Assembly (NCBI GenBank): GCA_946902875.1
Contig: OX336359.1
Span: 186,001-250,000, forward strand
Origin: Nematopogon swammerdamellus
Lineage: Eukaryota; Arthropoda; Insecta; Lepidoptera; Adelidae
Direction of reading: 5' to 3'
Length of the DNA stretch: 64,000 bases
Shown: one piece after another, positions 30,827 through 40,804 of the stretch
Numbering within the stretch: the first letter of the stretch is position 1
Layout of the letters: each line of letters opens with the position of its first letter
Notes under the pieces: model-generated
Database searches by the model: none
What the model saw: only the letters and a program-made list of their open reading frames with translations
Told to the model about the DNA's origin: nothing
Program-made: the position numbers and the translations under genes

Positions 30827-30908
30827 TATCCCTTAGTCGCCTTTTGCGACCTACACAGGGAAAGATGCAGTGCGGATATTATTTTTAAGCACCGGACCCA
30901 CATGGTAG
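30827..30908 (-). mobile_element. SINE head fragment
   Basis: CTTATCCCTTAGTCGCCTTT, GGGAAAGATGCAGTGCGG and AAGCACCGGACCCACATGGT correspond to the first 80 bp of the SINE, diverged. Confidence 0.75.
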
Positions 30909-31288
30909 TTATTAAAACCGCGGGAAAAAGATACAATGGGTTTATCACGAAAACTCTAAATATGTTATATTATGTTGTTATGTTATGTTAAGCTGTTAAC
31001 TTTCTTTAATCAATAGAAAATAAATAAAAACTATAAGCAAGAGCATCAAGAGTGTTGTACTTTTAGAAGAGTGTTAGTCGGATTTTGGCCACGCACGGGC
31101 ATAGATCAGTTTTGCTAACTAACATTCGTTATAAAGTTCGTACACAGATTGGAATGGTCTAGCTTGGCAAGCCGAGTCTTGTGTTTTTATTTGAACCGAC
31201 TAAGCGAGCATTGCGGTTGCAAACATCCGCGTAGAGACAGAGAGAGAAACCTACTCACTATTCTGTATAAATACACGAGTAGGTACTA

Positions 31289-31725
31289 CACTGAAAAAAC
31301 GGTTAGTCAGTTAGTAACTAAATTTTGTTTAATATGTTACAAAACAGTTTAGTTGCAGCTGTGGTGACTACAAAACTAGCAGTTTACCACAACTAAACCG
31401 AGTTTAGTAAATCAGTTTGGTTGCTTCCTACATAGCTTTTTGTTAAAGAAAAACTGTTTGTTGCATAACAGCTAAATCGATTTGTAATTAATAGCTAAAC
31501 TAGTTTCGGCAAAATAGCTCACGTTTGGTCACGTGTAGCCAAACAATTCAGCGAACAATTAATTTTGTAAATAGTAGCTATTACTTCGGTAGTTGGTTAC
31601 AAAAGAGGGTTTTACTAAATTTTGGTTAGTTGCCGTAATTGAACCGCTTTAGGTGACTTTATTTAGTACGTACCAAATTTGAGTAAAAAACTACTTTACT
31701 AAACAGTTTAGTAAAAAAAAAATTC
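31289..31725. mobile_element. Candidate non-autonomous element rich in AACTAAAC/GTTTAGTT
   Basis: Many direct and inverted copies of GTTTAGTT-like words (31342, 31393, 31417, 31712) between GAAAAAACGGTTAGTCAGTT and CTAAACAGTTTAGTAAAAAA. Borders and class are uncertain. Confidence 0.4.
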
Positions 31726-32004
31726 TATAATTATTATAATCATAGAGCCGTAATAATCGAATGTTATACTAATGCTCCAAATAATAGTGTCAGCAGATGT
31801 AAAACCAGACTTAAAATAAGTGCGTGCATGTAATTGTTTGGTGAGTGAGCCCACTTTGTGCAACGTATCACCGTTACATCAGCTGCGACGAGGTGACAGG
31901 AGTCTCCGCCCCGAAACTATTTTGGTGAGCAGAGCGAACACGTACAATAAATATTACCCTGGACATTCAATTAATTAAAACTTAAAATTAACATTAATAC
32001 ATCA

Positions 32005-32377
32005 TCAATACTAATAATAAATCTGTAAGGGATGGTCATGGAGTAAGTTAATTTGTTTTACTTTGTTTTGTAAATAAGTTACTGCTTTTTATAGACTCTA
32101 TGTATGATACTAAAACTAAATTGTCGATTTTTAGAAACCTTTTCTGTATGTATACAGGTATGTATGTTCCTCCATAACTCTTAAACCGATCATCCGAATT
32201 CGATGAAACTTAGTACAAACACATTTAGCTGAAATAAAATTCAGTTCTGGTTACGATTACGTTTTCATACAAACCGAATGATTCCGCGCGCCAAAATAAA
32301 GGTACGGTAGCGGGCTTAATTACTTTCTTCTTTTTAAATCAGAATTTCACGCGAGCGAAGCCGCGGGCAAAAGCTAA
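32005..32377 (+). mobile_element. Non-autonomous Helitron (Lep1-like)
   Basis: Starts TCAATACTAATAAT directly after A (32004) and ends GAAGCCGCGGGCAAAAGCTAA directly before T (32378). This is the A|T insertion and TC...CTRR ends expected of Helitrons. CGCG words near the 3' end can form the usual hairpin. 373 bp, non-coding. Confidence 0.8.
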
Positions 32378-33540
32378 TATACAATAGAAAACGAAAAAAA
32401 AGTACGCACCTAATAACTTATCCTTATTACATATTTATGTAAGTAATTTTTATATTTATTAGTTCGGTCGACAAAAAAAACATTATTTTGTTGTAACGTG
32501 AAACTATGCTACAGGAACAATGTAAGTAGGGTATCAAGACAGTTTTTATTATTCACAATTTATACCACATTTCGTTTGCTCAAATTCACATTTCGATTCG
32601 AAACTTTAAAACCGAAACGGCCGTAAGCTCTACTAACTTACAACTAACAACTACGTATTATATACGTTCGTTCGTATCACTGAATGTAAACAGTGCTCTC
32701 ACAAACTTTCAGTAATTTCATCTACATACGCGTACACAGTCGCATCTTCCAACCGAACCCTCGCACGCGACCTTCACCCGAAAAATAACGAAACGTCGTA
32801 CATCTCCCAAGTCCCAACACACGAGCGCAGGCATGAGTACCGCGCAGTCGGCGGCGCCGAGAGAACACAGGCTGAACTCTCCGACGCGCAGATAAGGTAC
32901 AAACTAGAACACGCATAAAGTAGACGGTGCGGCGACGGCGGCGGTAAGTTTCGTCCGCAGCCGCTAGGGGGCGGCAAACTGGTGCCAATTATGAAATTCT
33001 CGGCACGAACGTTGCCTATTAAATTAAATAGTGCCAAAGTTATAATACCGACCTAACCTACCAAGTGCTGGGCTAAATTCTCTACGTGGGCCGCAGAGCC
33101 GGTGCACGGTGGAATGTCACTTGGCTTGCCGTTATTGTATAGTGCTCACTGTAGCCCGCGGCTCCGGTTTAGATGTGTAAATTAAATTGGCTTAGACTCA
33201 GCATTTTGGTCACTGCTCGGTGCTCAGTGGGTAGGAATTTCTATGTTTGATGTACGAGTACAAACAAATAAATGTTCCAAAGAAATGTTGAATATACATT
33301 CTTGGCCCGGAGTCACCTCGTATGGAGCGTTGAAGGCCTTTCCTCGTTTGCGGTGGGCAGTGGGTTCGAACCTGCTCACCACTATCTTTGTCTTTCCGTT
33401 TGATAAGTGTGTCTCCTTCGCGAACATTGTGTTGCCACATTGTTCGAACTCTATGCAAAAATCGGACTACATTTTCTATCGAAATTTAAAAAATTATGAC
33501 GGACCTATTGAATCATTAGTCCGTGAAAACGGCTATGACG
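32378..33540. other. No gene recognised
   Basis: Frames at 32722-33037 and 33210-33647 are unsupported. 32930-32985 is locally G+C-rich (CGGCGGCGG). Confidence 0.5.
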
Positions 33541-33625
33541 TAAATGGCATGTTCTTTGTCCAGTTCTGTGTAACCGGCACGACTAAAAAGAACACTAGCG
33601 TGGCACCTAGTTCAGACTTGGACGG
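33541..33625 (+). mobile_element. Decayed SINE fragment
   Basis: GTCCAGTTCTGTGTAACCGG, CACGACTAAAAAGAACAC and GTGGCACCTAGTTCA match the SINE body. Confidence 0.65.
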
Positions 33626-34736
33626 ATCAGGATACAATGTTGTTTGAAGTACCTGCGTTAATGAAACCAATTAAAAAGCCTAAGAAGAAATGAGCAGTGA
33701 CTTATGAACATTATAAACATAATTGTTCATAAATCCGACCCACAGACCGCACGACGACGGGCGGTGTGTAGAGCACCAACAGTTCTCAGCTCGCGGTACA
33801 TTAGTAACGATGTGTTTTATGGCGCCAACTTTGGTCATAGAGGAGAGCGCTACTGGAGTATGTTTTTGTACTAATTTGCCCATGAATTTGTGTGTAATTG
33901 GACATGCTGTAAATTTGCATTGCGAAACAAGTGATACTCGGTGTGCGGTGGCTCCGGGTCGGGCAGAGGGATAGCCGCAATGTCGGGCGGGGCTCCACTA
34001 AACTCGGATAACGTATGAAGGGCCTTAGATTGAGTCTGCATTTTGGGGCAGTTTTATTTTGGCAGTTGTATTTTTATAAAAATAAGGGTGGTAATTAATA
34101 GTAAAAGTTATCGTGATTATCGATGGCCGTTAACATGTTCCTTTCCCTTTCTTTACTGCTAGCTGCACCCACGATTTCGCTTCCCAACAAAAAATACATC
34201 TCAACGTCCGCGGCAAAAGTTAAATATCGGCGCGATCTCGCACTATTCACCTATTCACAAATTTTCATAAATTTGTCCCACGAAAGATAAATACAAAATA
34301 CTGACGTATGGAGTATGAGGATTAATCAAAGAGATTTAAATATTTAATAGGTTATAGAGTGGGCATTGGGAACATTTTCATACAAACAAACCTATATCCT
34401 ACCCATCCTTAGATGTGAGTACTGCGTACTTACTGAATACATCCATCAGTGTAGACCGCGTGCGAGTCATGATGACGACACGCAGCTCGGTAGCTACACT
34501 ACACCTTGCCACTTTATTAGTAGTTATTTAAATTAATGCGTTAGTATTCAGCAGTAATTACATTTTATTAGAATAGTGTTGTTATTGGTTTCAACACTGC
34601 TCGGTACAGAGGAAGCCTTGTGTGAACTTTCACATTTTCTCGTTCCTCGATGTTTTTTGTTCGCGTGTTTTAGTCCTATCAGAAATAAGTGGGTTTCCAT
34701 TCAAGAAACGTGTTTTTTTTTCTCAATGTTTTTTTG
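33626..34736. other. No gene recognised
   Basis: Short frames at 33680-33998 and 34576-34840 show no domain. Confidence 0.5.
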
Positions 34737-34790
34737 TGGTGCGGAAACCTCGGTGCGCGAGTCCGACTCGCACTTGGCCGGTTTTTTTAG
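34737..34790 (+). mobile_element. End fragment of the element type at 26459
   Basis: GCGGAAACCTCGGTGCGCGA then GTCCGACTCGCACTTGGCCG and a T-run. Confidence 0.6.
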
Positions 34791-34985
34791 TATCAGATAC
34801 AATATATTGGCAGTCTTTTAGAGAAAATATGTTTTTGTGAAAATGATTTCCTATTTCGAGCGCGAAGCAAAGGTTTACTTCGAATAGCTTTCACTTGACT
34901 CGTCCTAACCGTAACCACATTAAAATAAGAAGCGAGCGAGTCAAATCTCATTAGAACTGAGCGCCTGTGGTGTATCTTTGCAGCC

Positions 34986-35053
34986 GTGGCTCGTGGCTCG
35001 AAGCTCGCGGCTCGCGGCTCGCGGCTCGCGGCTCGCGGCTCGTGGCTCGCGGA
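34986..35053. repeat. 7-bp tandem repeat (GGCTCGC)n
   Basis: About nine to ten units with a few TG/AA variants. The frames through it are repeats of Ala-Arg-Gly-Ser and are not genes. Confidence 0.93.
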
Positions 35054-35259
35054 GGCGCAGGAGTCTCCCGCAGTTCATATGAATGTGCTTCTCAAATGCA
35101 CAAACTTAGCTCCATTTTGCTTCACGCATGAGATATCACAATCTACGCCGCCTACACACCCTCTTGTGACGTTGTACCTGCCACGCTGTGCGCCGCGCCG
35201 CCGGCCGCGCTCTGCGGCTTCGCTTCAAGTTTACAACACGACGTCTCCTTGTATATAAA

Positions 35260-35336
35260 AAATTACAAATTTAAAAAACCCCCGACTCTTTAAGAGCGAC
35301 TTTTTAAGAGTCGGGGGTTTTTTAAATTTGTAATTT
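35260..35336. repeat. Perfect 31-bp hairpin
   Basis: AAATTACAAATTTAAAAAAC and CCCCGACTCTT, a 15-base loop, then the exact reverse complement. It lies at the outer end of the split repeat copy. Confidence 0.97.
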
Positions 35337-35559
35337 AACTTTTATTTCAAGCTTTTTAAAAAAAACCGCATGCAAATCGGTCCACTTTTTAAGATAATAA
35401 TTTTTTTTATTACTTAATTACTTTATTACTTGATTACAAACATAGCTAAGAACCATCCCGATTAAACAGGCTTCCTAATAAAAAAAACCGCATCCAAATC
35501 GGTCCATCCGTTTGGGAGCTACGATGCCACAGACAGACACACACACACACACACACCCT

Positions 35560-38500
35560 TGTTTGCTCAGTCCCCAAAGCGAGGCGGTCTGTGTTTAGTT
35601 GTTGAGAAGCACGAAAACGAGGCCTTAGTTATACAACGGTATTTCACAATGTTTTGTGTCTCTATGTGATGTAACTTGAATGTAGGTATACGACAATCTT
35701 TCCCGTTTCTCGATAGATGGCGTATTGCATGAGATATTGCAATTTTCAGAAAAGTGCTAACACACCCGAATCCGAGGCGTGCACGAAAGCGAGGCTGGAG
35801 CCTCGCTTTCGTCATTTTCAACAGATTTAGAGTGTGTATGAGAATTTTTTTAAAACGCCTCGCTTTCGGTATTTTATTTTACCTGAATCCGAGGCGGTCT
35901 CACTTTCGTATATTGAATCGCATGTGTGTATTACCCACCTCGGATTTGGAGTGTATGAAATTATTATTTTTAGTTATCTGTTTAATTTTTTTGTTTTGTT
36001 GTCGTTCTTGGGATATGGTCTCGCTTTTATATCTATCTTTTATATAAATACAACTATACGCCCGCCTCAATCATCATCGCCCAGCCTAAACCGCAAGACC
36101 TAGAAAGCTGAAATTTAGAACACAGGTTTATTTTACAACTCAGGATTTTTGGATTTTCAGATTTTAAGGGATGGAAATGAGGGATGAAATTTTTTATGGG
36201 AGTATAAATTTTTTTAAGGTAGGAACTTGAAAATTTTAATTGTAGCTACTCTTCATAAACAAAGGATAACGTGTTTTAGCGTTTTTGAATTTTCAGATTT
36301 TAAGGGGTGGAAATGGAGGATGAAAATTTGTATGGGAGTATCGATTTTTTTAAAGGCAGTAACTTGAAAATTTTAATTTTAGCTACTTTTCATAAACAAA
36401 TAATGACGTATTTCAGGGTTTTTGAATTTTCAGATTTTAAGGGGTGGAAATCGGCGATGAAATTTTTTATGGAAGTATAAATTTTTTTATAGATAGGAAC
36501 TTGAAAATTTTTATTGTTTACTTATCATAAATAAGTAATGACGGGTTTCAGGGTTTTTGGATTTTCAGATTTTAAGGGGTGGAAATGGGGGATGAAAGTT
36601 TGTATAGGAGTATCGATTTTTTTAAAGGCAGGAACTTGAAAATTTTAATTTTAGCTTCTCTTCATAAACAAATAATGACGTATTTCAGGGTTTTTGGATT
36701 TTCAGATTTTAAGGGGTGGAAATCGGGGATGACATTTTTTATGGAAGTATAAATTTTTTTATAGATAGGAACTTGAAAATTTTAATTGTAGCTACTTATC
36801 ATAAATAAATAATGACGTGTTTCAGGGTTTTTGGATTTCAGATTTTAAGGGATTGAAATCGGGGATGAATTTTTTATGGAAAAGTAATTTTTTTTATAGA
36901 TAGTAACTTGAAAATTTCAATTATAGCTACTTATCATAAATAAGTAATGACGGGTTTCAGGGTTTTTGGATTTTCAGATTTTAAGGGGTGGAAATGGGGG
37001 ATGAAAGTTTGTATAGGAGTATCGATTTTTTTAAAGGCAGGAACTTGAAAATTTTAATTTTAGCTTCTCTTCATAAACAAATAATGACGTATTTCAGGGT
37101 TTTTGGATTTTCAGATTTTAAGGGGTGGAAATCGGGGATGACATTTTTTATGGAAGTATAAATTTTTTTATAGATAGGAACTTGAAAATTTTAATTGTAG
37201 CTACTTATCATAAATAAATAATGACGTGTTTCAGGGTTTTTGGATTTCAGATTTTAAGGGATTGAAATCGGGGATGAATTTTTTATGGAAAAGTAATTTT
37301 TTTTATAGATAGTAACTTGAAAATTTCAATTATAGCTACTTATAATAAATAAATAATGACGTGTTTCGGGGTTTCTGGATTTTCAGATTTTAAGCGGTGG
37401 AAATGGGGGATGAAAATTTTCATGGGAGTATTGATTTTTTTAAATACAGGAACTTGAAAATTTTTATTTTAGCTACTCTTCATAAACAAATAAAGACGTA
37501 TTTCAGGGTTTTTGGTTTTCCAGATTTTAAGGGGTGGAAATCGGGGATGAAATTTTTTATGGAAGTATCAATTTTTTTATAGATAGGAACTTGAAAATTT
37601 TAATTGTAGCTACTTATCATAAATAAATAATGACGTGTTTCAGGGTTTTTGGATTTCACATTTTAAGGGATGGAAATCGGGGTTGAATTTTTTTATGGAA
37701 AAGTAATTTTTTTATAGATAGTAACTTGAAAATTTCAATTATAGCTACTTATCATAAATAAATAATGACGTGTTTCGGGGTGTCTGGATTTTCAGATTTC
37801 AAGGGATGGAAATGGGGGATGAAAATTTTCATGGGAGTTTAGATTTTTTTAAAGGTAGGAACTTGAAAATTTTAATTGTAGCTACTCTTCATAAACAAAT
37901 TATGACGTGTTTCAGGGTTTTGAATTTTCAGATTTTAAGGGGTGGAAATGGGGGATGAAAATTTGTATGGGAGTATCGATTTTTTTAAAGGCAGGAACTT
38001 GAAAATTTTAATTTTACCTACTCTTCATAAACAAATAATAACGTATTTCAGGGTTTTTGGATTTTCAGATTTTAAGGGGTGGAAATCGGGGATGAAAGTT
38101 TTTATGAAAGTATAATTTTTTTTATAGAAAGGAATTTGAAAATTTGAATTGAAGCTACTCATCATAAATAAATACCGCCTCTCTGTGGGGCGACACCCGG
38201 GCGACTGACGGACTGCTTGACTCATTCAATGAATCCGCGGAAGGAAGGAAGGGACCGGAGCGGGTCCGGGGTCGGTGGCGCGTGCGCTCCCCATACACAT
38301 ATTTACAAGGTAACAATAATAATGAAAAGGTCTCAGATTCGGTAATTATAGCATAGATTAGGATACACACTAAACACACTTACACACACCTTACACACTA
38401 AAAAAGCGAGGCGGTCTCGGATTCGTGTCCGATGGATACACACTTGCGACTGCAGCGCCACCTATGGCATACACACTGGAACTACGTATTTTTAGACATT

Positions 38501-38728
38501 TTCATACACACTTACACAACCTGCCAAAACTACCAAAAACGAGGCGTAAAATTTGATCAGCTCTGATTGGTCCGTCAAATATACGTTTTCTGACCAATCA
38601 GGGGTCGCTGATTTCAAATCTGCCATTAGAATTTTCGTGTCAAATCCGAGGCGGTCTCGCTTTTGACGGCGCCTCGGTTTCGTTAGTGTGGACGGACGAA
38701 ACGCCTCGTTTTAGGGAGTGGGCAAACA
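35560..38728. mobile_element. 3.2-kb inverted-repeat element with satellite core
   Basis: The left end TGTTTGCTCAGTCCCCAAAG then CGAGGCG pairs with the right end (minus strand) TGTTTGCCCACTCCCTAAAA then CGAGGCG. That is a terminal inverted repeat of about 27 bp with four or five mismatches. Both subterminal zones (35560-36070, 38400-38728) carry repeated CGAGGCGGTCTCG/CGCCTCG words, typical of transposase-binding subterminal repeats. The core is the 136-bp array. No transposase ORF was seen, so it is non-autonomous. Target-site duplication cannot be read inside the CA repeat. Confidence 0.7.
36158..38172. repeat. 136-bp satellite-like array, 15 units
   Basis: Units begin CAGATTTTAAGGGGTGGAAA at 36158, 36294, 36431, 36566, 36703, 36839, 36975, 37112, 37248, 37384, 37521, 37657, 37793, 37929 and 38066. 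Three-unit block 36566-36974 is repeated almost exactly at 36975-37383. Small frames across it have no significance. Confidence 0.96.
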
Positions 38729-38803
38729 CACACACACACACTCATACACACACACGTCAAACTTATAACACCCCTCCGTTTTTTTCGTCGGGGGTTAATA
38801 ATA

Positions 38804-40261
38804 CTCGCCAGGCAGGTGCTGAGGTCGAAGGCGCAAAGTCAACTCCACAGTTACCAAACTGCACTTCTATTCCAACTTGGACACGACCAAACTATATGCA
38901 ACTTATACAAACAAGATTTAGGTACTTGCGCGCGCTACACTGCACGATGCGCCGTGCCCGCACCTGCAGTGTAGGTATTGATAGCGCGACGTGTGATTGA
39001 CTGACCTCGCGAGCGATGTTCCTGAAGCTTGTTAGGAATAGCGTAACGTCACGCGCCTTTGTCATTCTTCTGTTAACTCGCGAGTTTAGTGCTCGCACTT
39101 TAGAACGCACCGGTGTTTCTGTGTTGCGATGCTCGAGTCGAACAACACTTGGAATCGATCCGCTGCGATGTTTTCGCTAGTAGCGCTCTTGTGTCGCACA
39201 CCGCCCACGGCACCGCGCTACTGGAGTGCTGCACACAGAGACCACATGCCGACTGCAGTTGAACTCTACGTACATTCGTGTTTAAAATTCACGACAGAAG
39301 GGGATATTCTTAACAAAGAAAGTTATTGTGAAATGGAAAATTTATGAAGATAAAACTGTGACGTTACCATAAAATTAAACTTACGATAAGTGTGTAAGCA
39401 TACATGATGAAATTTCTGCCAAAACCAAACTTTACTAAGTCTGTGTATTCAGGTAGCAGTAATAATAGCAAGAATTTTTTTTCACTTTCTAAAATTAAAA
39501 AAATAATTAACTTTGAATTTTTATTCCTCCTAAACCATGTGGAATTTTCAAATGGGAGTTTTACTCTTACATTTGTAAAAATGAGCTCTAATGGTCGATT
39601 AGATAAAAAGAGGATGTCCGATTTTATGGTCTCATAACATACTGTGTGATGGTGAAAACCGCATGAAAATCCGTTGCGTGGTTTAGGAGGAGTTAGCGGA
39701 TAGACAGACAAAAGCGGAAAGCGACTTCAATTTATACTATGTATTGATGATAAATATTAAAAGTTCAATTTTATCGAAGCTATTAACATATCACTTTTGA
39801 TTACAGATAACATTGGAATATTCTACTATACATTTTTCCCTTTCAGCTTTCAGAAGTGTATACACTAGGCTTATGAAAATTGGCTCCCTTTTAAAATACA
39901 AAAATATCGCCCTACCGACCGACAAGGAGGGTGGAATTAAATGTCTCGCCTCACTAAGGGTTGTGACAAAGTAGAGCGTAGGAGGTGGAGGCGCGGGCCA
40001 CATGAATCAAGCATTCCCGCTCACTTCGTTGGCTCTTAAAAGAGGGTTCCAAATGGGGAGTGAAATTTCTTTTAAATTCATACACTCCAGTTCGCCGCAG
40101 TCGTCCTGCGTCCTCGTCGCGTCGCCGCCCCGCCGCCGCCGCCGCTGTGCAAATATTTCGTCTTTGAGGTGTGACCTCTTTTCGATTTAAATGTTCAGGG
40201 TTTAAGCTAGCGAGCTATAATAATTAGTATTTAGTATTTAATAATAATGTAGGTGCCGGCA
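38804..40261. other. No gene recognised; repeat-like 39405-39745
   Basis: 39640-39745 (AAAACCGCATGAAAATCCGT, GATAGACAGACAAAAGCGG) resembles the end of a common lepidopteran repeat, but no second copy is in view. 39120-39350 is G+C-richer, without a convincing exon. Confidence 0.4.
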
Positions 40262-40445
40262 TATTTCCCCCCAAGTACAGTCTCGGGTCCTTCAAGCTCT
40301 CTTGAAGGACCCGAGACTGTACTGTACACAATAGGCACCTGTCAGGCCGGCATGGCATTCGCAACGCCCACTTACGACTGAACATCAATGGGCGTCGTTA
40401 GATACCTTATGGGTGGCTCGGCACCAAATGTTGCGCTTTCTATAA
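40262..40445 (+). mobile_element. LINE 3'-end fragment with snap-back hairpin
   Basis: Same family end as 2990-3160 and 54165-54305. 40274-40323 is AGTACAGTCTCGGGTCCTTC+AAG, loop CTCT, then its exact reverse complement. It replaces the short AGAGACGCGTGA found at this place in the copy near 54198. Confidence 0.85.
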
Positions 40446-40804
40446 AAAAGTTAGTAAAAGGCGGAACTCACATTTATTTAAAGCCTACGGAAAAATCGTT
40501 TTTCTATTATGGCTCGCTAATCCCTATTGAAAATGATCGAGCTCTTCCACCCGCGGCCCGGGGGAGGGGCGCGGGGGTGGGGGCGAGGGGGCGGGGGCGG
40601 TTTCCGGAGGGAAATCAGCTTCGCAAATATTACTTAGTATATTTTTAGAAATATTTCTATTGTCAAAAGAGTGCTTATTATAATACTATACCTATACCTA
40701 ATAATTCCAGACAATATCAATAGAAGATCCTGAATGTTTGCATGTACATAGCAACTAGTATGTAGCTTGGTTTACTTCTATATATTATCAAGTAAGTTCT
40801 AAGA
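40446..40804. other. No gene recognised; G-rich tract 40555-40605
   Basis: GGGGGCGAGGGGGCGGGGGC and similar. Otherwise nothing. Confidence 0.5.

Larger units (their letters stand above)
35260..38803 (-). mobile_element. CCCCTGACG-family repeat split by a 3.2-kb insertion
   Basis: On the minus strand, 38803-38729 reads TTAACCCCCGACG to GTGTGTATGAGTGTGTG. 35559-35260 continues GTGTGTCTGTCTGTGGCATC, then CGTAGCTCC, to the family end. Joined, these equal the uninterrupted copy at 28631-28935. The insertion 35560-38728 sits in the GT/CA part. Confidence 0.8.

Noticed and set aside
33243..33647. 134-codon plus-strand frame
   Set aside because: No domain, and its end lies in a decayed SINE fragment.
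37397..37958. Two 60-codon frames with similar sequence
   Set aside because: They come from units of the 136-bp array and carry stops in neighbouring units.
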